From Hepatobacter sp965661165 (GTDB lineage: Bacteria; Pseudomonadota; Alphaproteobacteria; Holosporales; Hepatobacteraceae): a stretch of DNA of 37,205 nt. Position numbers and translations under genes: made by a program. Below, piece after piece: positions 1 to 9,501 of this stretch. The first letter of the stretch is position 1. Each line of letters starts with the position of its first letter. The notes under the pieces are model-generated. The model searched no databases. It was not told where the DNA came from and was given only the letters and a program-made list of their open reading frames with translations. The stretch spans positions 1 through 37,205 of the forward strand of contig CBFICL010000011.1 of assembly GCA_965661165.1 (NCBI GenBank). Direction: 5' to 3'.

Positions 1-1806
1 TACGTGATCGGCACCACGCACCCCCATCATCCGCATCAACCTACACATGCCGTCCGCCTTTTTTTTCACAAAAAGCAGTATTCTTACCTCAAGCAAAAAA
101 TGCAGCCCGCCTCTTTGTGGCAGGTGTGGGGCAAGACACATCATGAGCAGGGCACGTGGATTTTCTTTTTCCCCCGCTTTGCCAAAGATAACCCTGATGA
201 GCCGATCAGACATGACGCTATTTACCCCCAAACCGAAGGTCTGACATCTCAAAAAATAGCACACCTTGTGACCTTGGCCCTTAAAGAGATGCCCCCTGCT
301 GAGGCATGGTATGATCAGGCTTTTCTTACAGAGAATAACTGGCCCTCTTTTGAAGACGCGCTCCGGCGTGTGCACGGCGTAGATCGCGCCACATCTGAAG
401 AGCAAACGCAGGCCAAAAAACGCCTCTCTTTTGACCGTCTGCTCGCCAGACATATTCTTTTTCATCAAAAAAAACACGAGCAACACCACCAACAGGCCCT
501 CTCTTTATCCTCGTCTCACGAAGGGCAAGACACCTTTTTTGCTGTGCTTACGCAAGAGAACATCGCGCTGACACCCTCTCAGAAGGAAGCCTATCACACA
601 ATTCTTGTGGACCTGAAGAAAGCCTATCCAATGCGGCGCCTTCTCCAAGGGGATGTAGGAAGCGGCAAAACCTTGGTTGCTTTTGGTGCCATGATTCATG
701 CCATTCATGCAGGGGTGCGCACGGCTTTTTTGGCACCTACAGAAATTCTAGCCCAGCAAACCTATGAAAAGTGTGCACACCTTCTCAAACACACCTCGGC
801 GCGCGCTGTGCTCCTCACCCGTACCACGCCTCACAAAAAAGCCTGTGTGCGCGATATCTGTGATGGAACGTATGATGCCATTATTGGCACCCACGCCCTG
901 CTTTCAGAAGGGGTGGCCATTCCCAACCTAGGGCTTGTGATTATTGATGAGCAACAGCGCTTTGGGGTGAGCCAACGCAGCTCTCTCCTTACAAAACAAG
1001 TCCACGTGCCCCACCTGTTGCTGATGACGGCCACGCCCATTCCACGCACCTATAGCCTCATGCTACGCGGGGATGTGGATACCTCTTACCTGCAGTCCCG
1101 TGTAACATCCAAGCGCACCACTACGCTGTTGCCCCAAGAGCACATACACAGCCTTATGCCCAAAATAAGGGAGGCACTGAAGACAGGCAAAAAATTATTT
1201 TGGGTGTGCCCGTGTGTTGAGGCCTCTTCAGAAAAAGCTGCTGTGAAAAAGCGATGGGCTTTTCTGGAACGCACTTTTCCGGGCCAAGTCCATGGGCTTT
1301 ATGGCGCTCAACCTGACCAAGAGAAGCAAAAAGCTTTGGCAGATTTTCGGCAAGGCCTCACCCCCATTCTTGTGTGCACCACCATTATTGAAATTGGAAT
1401 TGACGTGCCTGATGCCACCCACATGGTCATTGAAAATGCTGAGTCCTTCGGCCTGGCGCAATTGCATCAAATGCGGGGACGTATTGGACGACAGGGGCAA
1501 GAAAGTTTCCTAGTCGCGCTTTATACACCCCCGCTGTCTGAGGTGACGCGTCAACGACTTGATTTTTTCCAACACAATGATGACGGTTTTGCCCTTGCGC
1601 GAAAAGATTTTTCCCTGCGCGGCGAAGGTGATATCTTAGGCCTGCGGCAAAGTGGGTTTTTAGATACATCCCTGCTGGCCTCGCCTGAGCTTGCGCGTAA
1701 GGCACAAACGTTTCTCCAGGCCTCCCCGCCACCTGACCACATGCAGACATGCCTGTTATCGCTGTTTGAACACGCACAGATACAGACGCTTGTCAAAGCA
1801 GCCTAG
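1..1806 (+). CDS. recG: ATP-dependent DNA helicase RecG, 5'-truncated by the window edge
   Basis: RecG unwinds and remodels stalled replication forks and Holliday junctions. The frame is open to base 1, so the true start lies upstream; about 600 residues are visible of a protein usually near 690, and the missing part is the N-terminal wedge region. Counting from the GTG at base 4, the Walker A motif GDVGSGKT is at residues 216-223. It is followed by the motif Ia-like APTEILAQQ, motif II DEQQRFG, motif III TATPIPRT, and the C-terminal helicase half with TTIIEIGIDVP and QMRGRIGRQG. Motif II has Q where most RecG proteins have H (DEQHRFG). The gene ends 11 bases from the stop of potH, which runs the opposite way. 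The assignment is firm. Confidence 0.95.
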   Translation, partial: YVIGTTHPHHPHQPTHAVRLFFHKKQYSYLKQKMQPASLWQVWGKTHHEQGTWIFFFPRFAKDNPDEPIRHDAIYPQTEGLTSQKIAHLVTLALKEMPPAEAWYDQAFLTENNWPSFEDALRRVHGVDRATSEEQTQAKKRLSFDRLLARHILFHQKKHEQHHQQALSLSSSHEGQDTFFAVLTQENIALTPSQKEAYHTILVDLKKAYPMRRLLQGDVGSGKTLVAFGAMIHAIHAGVRTAFLAPTEILAQQTYEKCAHLLKHTSARAVLLTRTTPHKKACVRDICDGTYDAIIGTHALLSEGVAIPNLGLVIIDEQQRFGVSQRSSLLTKQVHVPHLLLMTATPIPRTYSLMLRGDVDTSYLQSRVTSKRTTTLLPQEHIHSLMPKIREALKTGKKLFWVCPCVEASSEKAAVKKRWAFLERTFPGQVHGLYGAQPDQEKQKALADFRQGLTPILVCTTIIEIGIDVPDATHMVIENAESFGLAQLHQMRGRIGRQGQESFLVALYTPPLSEVTRQRLDFFQHNDDGFALARKDFSLRGEGDILGLRQSGFLDTSLLASPELARKAQTFLQASPPPDHMQTCLLSLFEHAQIQTLVKAA

Positions 1807-1817
1807 CTCTCCTCAAG

Positions 1818-2723
1818 CTATAGCTTTTTTTGCAGGCGCTGTAAGATCATAATCGGCGGCACCAACGTCACCAGCATCAGCATGGCCAAAGCTGAGGCCA
1901 GGGGCCAATCACGGCTATAGAAAAACTCATTCCAAATCATCTGCCCAATCATCAGCACTTTGCCGCCCCCCAAAAGCTCGGGCACCACAAACTCCCCCAC
2001 CACAGGAATCAGCACCAAAATAGATCCGGCCAGCGCCCCGCGTCGTGAAAGGGGAAAAATGATTTTCCAAAAAATGGCCAACGGTTTGGCGCCTAAATCT
2101 GAGGCCGCTTCCACCAGATGAAAATCAATTTTTTCAAGGGCACTATAAAGTGGCAAAATCATAAAAGGCAAATAGGTATAGACCATACCTAACAGCACAG
2201 CCACAGGGGTGCCAAGTACACCTTCCGTACTGTTAAAAAGACCCAGCTTTTGAAGCAGGAGGCTCAAAAAGCCTTGTGCATCAAGCAACCCAATCCATGC
2301 ATAAACGCGCACCAAAAAGGAGATCCAAAAAGGCAGCAGCAACAGCATGAGGCAGAAAAAACGCGTTCTTTTTGGCAACAGAAACAAGCCATAGGCCACA
2401 GGATAGGATGACACCAAGCACAACAATGTGGTGGCAAACGCAAGACCAAATGAATTGAGATAAGAAAGGATATAAAGGGGATCAGAAAGAATAAAGGCAT
2501 AGTTATCAAAACTGATCTTAATCTGCATCACATGGCAACCCACCCACGAAATCATGGGCGCAAAGGGGGGGATGGCAATCAAGCTTTCAGAAAAACTGAT
2601 GCAAAAAATCACAAGCAGGGGGACCAGCAAAAACGCCGATAGCCATACATAGGGGATCATAAAAATAAGAAAGGCACTGCGCTTTCTTACATAGTCAAAC
2701 ATAGCACCCATCCAAGAATACAT
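1818..2723 (-). CDS. potH: Polyamine ABC transporter permease, PotH type
   Basis: One of the two inner-membrane permeases expected in a putrescine/spermidine ABC importer. The 301-residue protein begins with a hydrophobic segment (IPYVWLSAFLLVPLL). It carries strongly PotH-like stretches, including FWISFLVRVYAWIGLL, MVYTYLPFMILPLYSALEKID and the ATPase-contacting EAASDLGAKP loop (EAA motif), then VGEFVVPELLGG near the end. It starts 3 bases after the potG stop and is the last gene of potF-potG-potH. The partner permease PotI, which normally follows, is absent: recG arrives from the other side after 11 bases. A second start at Met6 is possible. Confidence 0.92.
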   Translation of the reverse strand: MYSWMGAMFDYVRKRSAFLIFMIPYVWLSAFLLVPLLVIFCISFSESLIAIPPFAPMISWVGCHVMQIKISFDNYAFILSDPLYILSYLNSFGLAFATTLLCLVSSYPVAYGLFLLPKRTRFFCLMLLLLPFWISFLVRVYAWIGLLDAQGFLSLLLQKLGLFNSTEGVLGTPVAVLLGMVYTYLPFMILPLYSALEKIDFHLVEAASDLGAKPLAIFWKIIFPLSRRGALAGSILVLIPVVGEFVVPELLGGGKVLMIGQMIWNEFFYSRDWPLASALAMLMLVTLVPPIMILQRLQKKL

Positions 2724-2726
2724 AGG

Positions 2727-3863
2727 CTACGCCGTTAACACCACGCCATTTTCTGGCTTCCAAAACAAAGACACCACATCGTCCCATTCCACCACACGCT
2801 CACGCAATCGCCCGACATTGGGTTGGGTGGCCAAAACGATTTTTCCCGACGGTAGCCGCACGTGATAAATAGAAACATCACCCAGATACGCAATATCCTC
2901 CACCTGCCCCTTCACCGCATTGCGATCACTTTGCCGCTCACGCACAGACATCATGATTTTTTCAGGACGAATCCCCACAGAAACCTGCGCCCCCACAGGC
3001 AATGACGATGTGTGGCTGACATAAAGATCAGTATCCAGGTCTTCTGACCGCACCAACAGATGATCGGCTTCGTGCTCAATCACCAGCCCTTCAAATAAAT
3101 TGATGGCCCCGACAAACCCAGCCACAAACACAGAATTGGGGTATTCATAAATCTCACCAGGTGTCCCCACCTGACAAATGCGGCCATGATCCATAATGCC
3201 CATGCGCGTTGATACTGTCATGGCTTCTTCTTGATCGTGGGTAACCATAATAAAGGTCAGGCCCAGCTCTTCTTGAATATTGACCAACTCAAATTGGGTA
3301 TCTTCCCTCAAAATACGGTCAAGAGCGGCTAAGGGCTCATCAAGCAGCAACACTTTCGGTCTTTTCGCCAACGCCCTCGCCAACGCCACGCGCTGTTTTT
3401 GCCCCCCAGAAAGAAGCGGCGGCTTACGGTGTGCAAAAGCGCTCATGTGCACAAGCGATAACATTTCTTTCACCCGTTTTTTAAGCGTAGGCTCGGGCAT
3501 TTTTTCTTGACGCAGGCCAAAAGCCACATTTTCTTCAACGGTCATGTGAGGAAAAAGGGCATAAGATTGAAACATCATATTAAGTGGACGCTCAAAAGGC
3601 GGCATATCCGTCACATCCACACCATCAATCAAAATCCGCCCTGACGTAGGAACCTCAAACCCCGCTAAAATCCTAAGGAGCGTCGTCTTGCCACACCCAG
3701 ACCCCCCTAGCAAAGAGAAAAATTCATTCTGATACACAGAAAGACTTACGCCATCCAAGGCCTGCACATTGCCAAAAGATTTTGTCACATGGCGAATGTC
3801 GATATAAGGCCTGACTTTGGGGTCTTGCCAAGGTTCAAGACGTGTGAGCGAAAGTTTTACCAT
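2727..3863 (-). CDS. potG: Polyamine ABC transporter ATP-binding protein, PotG/PotA type
   Basis: Cytoplasmic ATPase that drives polyamine import. The 378-residue protein has Walker A GGSGCGKT (about residues 53-60), the ABC signature LSGGQKQR (151-158), Walker B VLLLDEP (171-177) and the switch histidine in VTHDQEEAM (about 209). A C-terminal TOBE-like region (about 260-370) is typical of the Pot/CUT1 subfamily. The central part reads very close to PotG. The ATG is preceded by AGGGAGA at 6-base spacing, which fixes the start. It lies 11 bases after potF and 3 bases before potH, so the three genes are very likely cotranscribed. Confidence 0.95.
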   Translation of the reverse strand: MVKLSLTRLEPWQDPKVRPYIDIRHVTKSFGNVQALDGVSLSVYQNEFFSLLGGSGCGKTTLLRILAGFEVPTSGRILIDGVDVTDMPPFERPLNMMFQSYALFPHMTVEENVAFGLRQEKMPEPTLKKRVKEMLSLVHMSAFAHRKPPLLSGGQKQRVALARALAKRPKVLLLDEPLAALDRILREDTQFELVNIQEELGLTFIMVTHDQEEAMTVSTRMGIMDHGRICQVGTPGEIYEYPNSVFVAGFVGAINLFEGLVIEHEADHLLVRSEDLDTDLYVSHTSSLPVGAQVSVGIRPEKIMMSVRERQSDRNAVKGQVEDIAYLGDVSIYHVRLPSGKIVLATQPNVGRLRERVVEWDDVVSLFWKPENGVVLTA

Positions 3864-3874
3864 AACAATTCTCC

Positions 3875-4993
3875 CTAAAGGTTATGCCCCGCCCGTATCA
3901 TGGTCCAATAGCGAAGGCGCAAACGTTCATAAGCACGGGGAGGAATCTGATCTAAGAGAAGACGTTTTTTAACAGACGCATCCAAATAGATGGTTTTTTG
4001 CTTTTGAATATACGGGGCCACCCAACGCTCAGTCCCCATCACGGCATTGGCTGTATAGGTTTGGTTCGTAATCTCGGCCATCACTTGAGGGCGCATCAGA
4101 AAGTTCATAAATTTATAGGCCAGGTCTTTATTTAATGAATCGCGCGGAATCGCCATCGTATCAATCCACATCAAGGCTCCCTCTTGAGGAATAACATAAC
4201 AATAAGGCGAATGCCCTGTTTGTTTTTCCCAAGCAGCAATGGCCATGTGCGCATAGGAGGAAAAAATCTCCGCCACGGCCACACGCTCAGATGCAAGATC
4301 TTGCAAAATTTGGCTCGAATCAAACTTATAAATAAAGGGACGGATCTCAGCCAAATACGAAGCCGCCTCCTTCAACACATCGTTATGAAACCCAAAAGGA
4401 TCCTTTCGTTTGTAAAACAAAACGTCTGGAAACACATCGGCCGGTGAATCCAGCAAGACAACGTGATAAGGCGCCAGCTTTTTCAGCCATGGCTTGGAAA
4501 AAAGCAACGCCCAACTCTCATAGGGCGGATCATCCCCCAAAGAGGCCACCCGCGCTTTATGGTAAATGATACCCGTTGTGCCCCATAAATAAGGCACCGC
4601 ATACACGCCCTCAGGGTCGGCCATTTTTAATTTTTCTACCACCACCGGATCAAGATGCTGAATATTCGGCATTTTTGTTACATCAAGCTTGGCAAAAATC
4701 CCGGCCGGCGCAAAAAGCTTGAGGGTAGGAAACGCCGGGGGAAAAACCAAGTCATACCCTGAATGAGCCGCCAATAACTTAGCCTCAAGAATTTCAAGGG
4801 TGCTAAAAGCGTCATAATGCACTTTGACACCTTCTTCACGCTCAAAGGCTTCGATCACTGAGGCTGGGATATAGTGCGCCCAGTTATAGATATGCAAAAC
4901 ACGCTTGTCTTGCGAAGGCGAAAAGGCTGTATAAAAAGCAAGCGCGACAAAAAAAATAAAAAACGCCACACTGACCAAAAAATTTTTTGACAC
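3875..4993 (-). CDS. potF: Polyamine ABC transporter substrate-binding protein, PotF-like
   Basis: Periplasmic receptor that would deliver putrescine or spermidine to PotG/PotH. The 372-residue product starts with an uncleaved or cleavable hydrophobic signal (residues 5-25). The PotF-like mature part opens with VLHIYNWAHYIPASVIEAFE, and PYLWGTTGIIYH and MWIDTMAIPRDS sit further on. The called start is GTG, with GAGG about 7-8 bases upstream. It is the first gene of a minus-strand operon and diverges from timA. Specificity (putrescine or spermidine) cannot be told from sequence by eye. Confidence 0.9.
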   Translation of the reverse strand: MSKNFLVSVAFFIFFVALAFYTAFSPSQDKRVLHIYNWAHYIPASVIEAFEREEGVKVHYDAFSTLEILEAKLLAAHSGYDLVFPPAFPTLKLFAPAGIFAKLDVTKMPNIQHLDPVVVEKLKMADPEGVYAVPYLWGTTGIIYHKARVASLGDDPPYESWALLFSKPWLKKLAPYHVVLLDSPADVFPDVLFYKRKDPFGFHNDVLKEAASYLAEIRPFIYKFDSSQILQDLASERVAVAEIFSSYAHMAIAAWEKQTGHSPYCYVIPQEGALMWIDTMAIPRDSLNKDLAYKFMNFLMRPQVMAEITNQTYTANAVMGTERWVAPYIQKQKTIYLDASVKKRLLLDQIPPRAYERLRLRYWTMIRAGHNL

Positions 4994-5106
4994 ACTCAGG
5001 CCTCACACACGCACCCACGGTCCACAGACTATAGAAGTTTTTTCAAGATGGCGCTAGAGTGATCGCATACAAACGTTTGTGGGACCTCTTTTCAAAGGAT
5101 CTTTTT

Positions 5107-5619
5107 ATGAGTCTTCTTGTCTTACTTTTTGTTGCTGTTCTCATCTTTTCCAGGCTCTGGCAAGTGCTGGGTCAAAAGATGCCCCACAAGCCCCGCAAAA
5201 GGACAGTATTTCTGGATAAACGTGACGTGGAAATTCGCAAACATGTGGCAGACCCCAAAGCATTTTATCCCGGGTTTGATGAATCCCTCTTTCTTGAAGG
5301 GGCTGAAGCCTCTTTTTTGATGATTCTCAAAGCGCACCAAGCCCAAGATCAAAAAACCCTCAAACCTCTTGTCTCACCGGCGCTGTTAAAGACACTGCTC
5401 AACAGCCCTATCCCCAAAAAGCCTTCAGATATCTATCTCACCGCGGTGTCTATTCAGCATAAACATCTTGAGAAAAACACAGCCTTTGTGTCGGTGCAAT
5501 TTGCCTGTGATCAGATTTTTGACCAAGAAACGGTGCCTACCCAAGATGTGTGGACCTTCAAGCGTAACATTAAAAGCGATGACCCTAACTGGGTGCTCGA
5601 TGGCATCAATAGTAAATAA
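5107..5619 (+). CDS. TimA / Tim44-like domain protein
   Basis: Alphaproteobacterial relative of the mitochondrial import component Tim44; in this group it is a membrane-linked adaptor of unsettled function. A single N-terminal membrane segment (MSLLVLLFVAVLIFSRLW) is followed by a linker. The Tim44-like fold comes next, with GFDESLFLEGAEASFLMIL and the ending PNWVLDGI. The ATG at 5107 is chosen because AAAGGA lies 7 bases upstream; an in-frame GTG at 5059 has no clear ribosome binding site. The protein is short (170 residues) because the usual long linker is reduced. Its 3' end overlaps the stop of the convergent secretin gene by 14 bases. Confidence 0.85.
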   Translation: MSLLVLLFVAVLIFSRLWQVLGQKMPHKPRKRTVFLDKRDVEIRKHVADPKAFYPGFDESLFLEGAEASFLMILKAHQAQDQKTLKPLVSPALLKTLLNSPIPKKPSDIYLTAVSIQHKHLEKNTAFVSVQFACDQIFDQETVPTQDVWTFKRNIKSDDPNWVLDGINSK

Positions 5620-7538
5620 AGTTGCGCAGTGAGCCCACTTTTTGTGACAGTGAGCTTTCCGGAAAACGCACCATGTCTCCCTTGAAATAGAAATCGAGTT
5701 TATCCCAAGATTCGTTATAGAAAATGCCCAAATGACTCATACCCATGGTGGCATCCAAGTTATCTCTCAAAAACATCGACAGCTCTGATAGCTTTCCATG
5801 GCGTCCCCTTAAGGTCTGATAGTGATGAAACTCTTCCTCAATGGCTTTGCGGCGGCGCGGCGTCACCAAAAATAACACCGACCGTTTCTGCGCCTGTTTA
5901 TTTTCAGACGAGAAAAAATATTGCACCAGCGGCACTTTTTCAAGCAACGGAACACCGCTCTTTTTATAGGTTGTCCCCCGATCATAATTGCCGCCCACAA
6001 TCCCTGTTTCATTAAACTTGAGACGCAGTTTCGTCTTGATGCGGGTTTTTTGCGTATCAATCAGCTGATCTGACAGGCCTGTGGGCAGGCTGGCGTGGGT
6101 CACCGAGCTGCTCTCCATATCCACATCAATTTCCACCATTTTCCCTGTGATTTTTGTGGGCGTAAAACTCACCAATGTGCCCACAGGCAAATTGATCAAC
6201 GACCCGCCTGAGCTTCCCGATAATCCGCCCACCAGCGTGTTGCCCGAATCAAACGTGGCCGGCTTGCCCAAAAAAGCCGTCAGCACCGGACGACTCAACA
6301 GCTCTACCCGGTCGTTGGTAATGTTAACGATGTTGGCATTATATTGCACCGTGCCCCAGGTCATGTTTTTGGAAAAAANNNNNNNNNNCGGGAAGAGGTG
6401 AACTATCCCCTGCAGCCAATTCAGCAGCGCTCAACACGCGACCTCCATCCAGGCTTTTATAAAACAAAGTGTCAATCTCAAGGGGTTTCAGGCTTAACAG
6501 CGTGCCGTTGACAAAGGATTCGAGAAGGTTTTGACCCTTTTGTGTGGTGGTTTTTTCATCCAAAAATAACAATACGCATTCAAAAATCACCACGGGATCT
6601 TCTTCTTCCTCTGGCGGCCCGAGCTTCCTTTTGTGTTTCCGAAAAGCAGCTTTAGACTTTGGAGATCCATCACCAAAAGAGGTGAGGTCAGGTGCGGACG
6701 AGCCCCCATGAGAGGGATCCACATACTGGCCATCCGGGCCGGGCAAGGCGGAAGGTGGTGGCAGCGAAAGGTCCTCCTCACTGCCGGGTGACAGTGAGAT
6801 TTTTTTCAACAACCTTGGTGACAGATTCTGGTATACCCTCTGCCAGCTGTCCATGCGATCTTGCAAAAAATCCACATCCGTTTCATCCCCTTTGTGAATC
6901 AGGGTTTTTAACTCCGCAAGATAGGTGGCGGCCACCCCGTGATGGCCCACAGCTGAAGAAAGCAAGGCCGCTGCGCGCAAATAAAGGGGCCGCTGGGGGG
7001 AGGCTTCCGCCAAACAAGCAAGGGCTTTTTTGATGCTCACAAACGCACAGGGAAGATCGTGGGCATAATAGGCAGCAAAGGCCATTTCATAAAACAGCAC
7101 AGGGTCTCTGGGCCGCAATTTGATGGCTTGGGCAAAATAACGCTGGGCAGGCACGTACTTTCCCATACTCACCTGCAGCCGACCCATGCGATAGAGCGCA
7201 TACCAACTATTGGGATCAAGCCTTAGAGAGGTGTGGTAGGCCGTTTCGGCCAAATCTAAATTTTGTGACATCCCGCCTGACGACGATGCCGCCTCATAGG
7301 CCATGCCATTGAGCAAATGCAGCATCGGCTGATTGGGAAACTTGCTCAGGGCAAAATTGGCGCTCATGCTTGCCCGATCCGCATCCCCTTCAGCAAGGGC
7401 AGACATCACCTTTTGGGCCTCTTCTTTCCACGGCTCTTGTTGATCAAGATAAGAAAGCTCGGGTTTGCTTGTGGGGCCGCAGGCAGACAACAGCCACACC
7501 CCCCACAAAAAAAACACAAAATGATATTTTTTTAGCAT
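5606..7538 (-). CDS. TPR-containing secretin lipoprotein, interrupted by an assembly gap
   Basis: Probable outer-membrane secretin subunit. The N-terminal signal ends in a lipobox (LLSAC), so the protein is likely lipid-anchored. Residues of about 25-230 are helical TPR-like repeats (for example LDPNSWYALYRMGRLQVSMGKYVPAQRYF). A charged linker follows, then a secretin segment with IFECVLLFLDEKTTTQKG. After the N run come ELLSRPVLTAFLGKPATFDSG and the C-terminal secretin signature VPLLEKVPLVQYFFSSENK...LFLVTPR. The start at 7538 has AGGGA at 5-6 bases. The two halves are in different frames only because the 10-N spacer is arbitrary. No pilus or type II partner genes lie nearby, so the secretion route is unknown. 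Confidence 0.85.
6379..6388. other. Run of 10 N (assembly gap)
   Basis: Ten undetermined bases inside the secretin gene. On the minus strand the frame before the gap leaves one base of an open codon, and the frame after it needs one base to complete a codon. If no other error is present, the missing sequence must therefore be a multiple of three. The 10 is most likely a placeholder. Confidence 0.99.
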
Positions 7539-7618
7539 GTTTTCCCTGCTTTTGTGTTTTTTTATCCATTTTAGATATGATTTGGCACGGCCAGTCAATA
7601 GAAAAAAGCAGGAATGCC

Positions 7619-7646
7619 TTGTCTCTCTCGTATTTTGGATTATGAT
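7619..7646 (+). promoter_or_regulatory. Predicted sigma-70-type promoter for rpsB-tsf-pyrH-frr
   Basis: TTGTCT and TATGAT are separated by 16 bases, about 95 bases upstream of rpsB. The position suits a long leader such as those used for S2 autoregulation, but no leader fold was established. Confidence 0.45.
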
Positions 7647-7741
7647 GGGGGGATAGCAAACCTCACACAGGTCAATTTCTCGGTGTCCCTCAGGGGGCGG
7701 TGGACCTGTGGCGGATGAACTGAGAAAGGATAGAACCCGCT

Positions 7742-8641
7742 ATGGTACATAAAATTGGCATCACAGACTTGATGGGCGTGGGCGCTCATTTTGGTCACAG
7801 AACCCAACGCTGGAACCCCAAAATGAAAGAGTACATTTTTGGGAAACGGGCTGGCATTCATATTATCGACTTGAGAAAAACCTTGCCCATGTTGGTAGAC
7901 GCGCTCAATGCGATTGAAAAAGCCATTGCCTCAGGCGGGCGTCTTCTCTTTGTGGGCACCAAAAGGCAAGCATCACAGATTGTTAAAGAGCAAGCTCTGC
8001 GCGCGGGACAATACTATGTCAACAAACGGTGGCTTGGTGGCACGCTCACCAACTGGCACACCATTGCTGAATCGATCAAACGGCTTAAGCACCTTGAGGC
8101 TCAATTTCAAACAGACGATTTTCAAAAACTCACGAAAAAAGAGCGTTTGTCTCTCACCCGCGATCATGAGAAGTTAGAAAATGCGTTGGGCGGGATCAAG
8201 GATATGGGCGGCCTGCCTGATATGTTGTTTATTGTGGACACCAACAAGGAAAGCATCGCGGTGGCTGAGGCCAAACGACTGGGTATCCCCACTGTGGCCA
8301 TTGTGGACAGTAACTCAACCCCAGATGATATCACCTACCCGATCCCTGCCAATGATGACGCTGCCAAGGCAATCGCTTTTTATTGTGAACTTGTGGCCGA
8401 GGCGACATTAACGGGCCTTAAAAAAGAATTTGGCCACGACACCGATAAAAAACAGGCCACAAAAGCATCGGACACCAAAGAAAGTTCTGAGGCGTCCGCC
8501 AAACCTGACGAATCTGCCGAAGCATCGCAAGAACAAGAGGCCCAGCCCGCAGAGCAAGACGCACCGGAAAACGCGCCAGAAAAGGCTCTCCAGGACGCTC
8601 AGGCACCTTCTGAAGATGCCGATATGAGAAAGGGTGGGTAA
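7742..8641 (+). CDS. rpsB: 30S ribosomal protein S2
   Basis: Small-subunit ribosomal protein S2. It shows the family hallmarks GVGAHFGHRTQRWNPKM at the N-terminus, IHIIDLRKT, LFVGTKRQAS, RWLGGTLTNW, and GIPTVAIVDSNSTPD near residue 190. The core ends near residue 230 and is followed by about 65 residues of low-complexity Ala/Glu/Lys/Ser sequence, a hydrophilic tail longer than in many S2 proteins. AAAGGA lies 11 bases before the ATG. It is the first gene of rpsB-tsf-pyrH-frr, a common bacterial order. Confidence 0.98.
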   Translation: MVHKIGITDLMGVGAHFGHRTQRWNPKMKEYIFGKRAGIHIIDLRKTLPMLVDALNAIEKAIASGGRLLFVGTKRQASQIVKEQALRAGQYYVNKRWLGGTLTNWHTIAESIKRLKHLEAQFQTDDFQKLTKKERLSLTRDHEKLENALGGIKDMGGLPDMLFIVDTNKESIAVAEAKRLGIPTVAIVDSNSTPDDITYPIPANDDAAKAIAFYCELVAEATLTGLKKEFGHDTDKKQATKASDTKESSEASAKPDESAEASQEQEAQPAEQDAPENAPEKALQDAQAPSEDADMRKGG

Positions 8642-8644
8642 CGT

Positions 8645-9487
8645 ATGAAAGAAAACATTCAAAAACTCAGGCACATGACCGGCTGTGGTATTCTTGACTG
8701 CAAAAAAGCCTTGGAGGCCACGAATGGGTCTCTTGAGGAAGCGGCTGTCTGGCTTCGCAAACAAGGCATTGCCAAGGCTGCAAAAAAAATGGATCGTGAC
8801 ACCACCGAAGGCGTGATTGGCGTGGCCAAAGAGGGAACCTGGGGCGCCCTGTTGAAGGTGGCATCAGAAACTGATTTTGTGGCGCGTAATGAAACTTTTC
8901 AAAGCTTTGTCAAAGAGGTGCTGGCGCTTTTGGTGAAGGAAAAACCGGCCACACTCGATGCGTTGGCGCAGCTTGCCATGGCCTCAGGTGAAACGGTGCA
9001 AGAAAAAACAACGCATCTGTCCTCTGTGATTGGTGAGCCTATTAAACTGATGGATTTGCAAGTCGTTTCTGTGGATCAAGGCTATGTTGGCTCTTATATC
9101 CACAACGCCTATACAGACACCATGGGCACCATTGGCGTGTTGGTGGGCTTACACAGTGAAGCAGATCCAGAGGCGCTTCATTTGCCCGGCAAACATTTGT
9201 CTATGCATGTGGCGGCTTCTAAGCCCACGGCGCTGACCCGTGATGACCTTAATGCAGATGACGTCAACAAAGAGCGGGCCTTTTTCTTGGAAGATGCGCA
9301 AAAAGCGGGCAAACCCGAAGCCGCCATTGCCAAGATTGTTGAAGGGCGGATGAGAAAGTTTTTCTCTGAAACCGTGTTTCTCGAGCAGCCCTTTATTATG
9401 GAGCCTGAAAAAACGGTGGAAGCATATGTCAGCGCTCTGCCTGGCCAGGTGCGCATCACAGGCTTTGCGATGGAGAAAATTAAATAA
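8645..9487 (+). CDS. tsf: Elongation factor Ts
   Basis: Nucleotide-exchange factor for EF-Tu. The N-terminal UBA-like domain reads LRHMTGCGILDCKKALEATNG, followed by AAVWLRKQGIAKAAKK. The core contains the EF-Tu-contacting ASETDFVARNETF motif, and the second subdomain contains MHVAASKP. At 280 residues it is close to the usual length, and it ends with EPEKTVEAYV and a short tail. It begins 3 bases after rpsB, with AAAGGGTGGGT ahead of the ATG. Confidence 0.98.
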   Translation: MKENIQKLRHMTGCGILDCKKALEATNGSLEEAAVWLRKQGIAKAAKKMDRDTTEGVIGVAKEGTWGALLKVASETDFVARNETFQSFVKEVLALLVKEKPATLDALAQLAMASGETVQEKTTHLSSVIGEPIKLMDLQVVSVDQGYVGSYIHNAYTDTMGTIGVLVGLHSEADPEALHLPGKHLSMHVAASKPTALTRDDLNADDVNKERAFFLEDAQKAGKPEAAIAKIVEGRMRKFFSETVFLEQPFIMEPEKTVEAYVSALPGQVRITGFAMEKIK

Positions 9488-9501
9488 CCAAAGGCACGAC
9501 C

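Noticed and set aside
5606..6364. Separate gene starting at 6364
   Set aside because: Its sequence continues the secretin domain of the gene on the other side of the N run, and the internal Met has no ribosome binding site.
8408..8764. A 118-codon Phe/Arg-rich open frame on the minus strand
   Set aside because: Shadow of the low-complexity tail of rpsB and the start of tsf.
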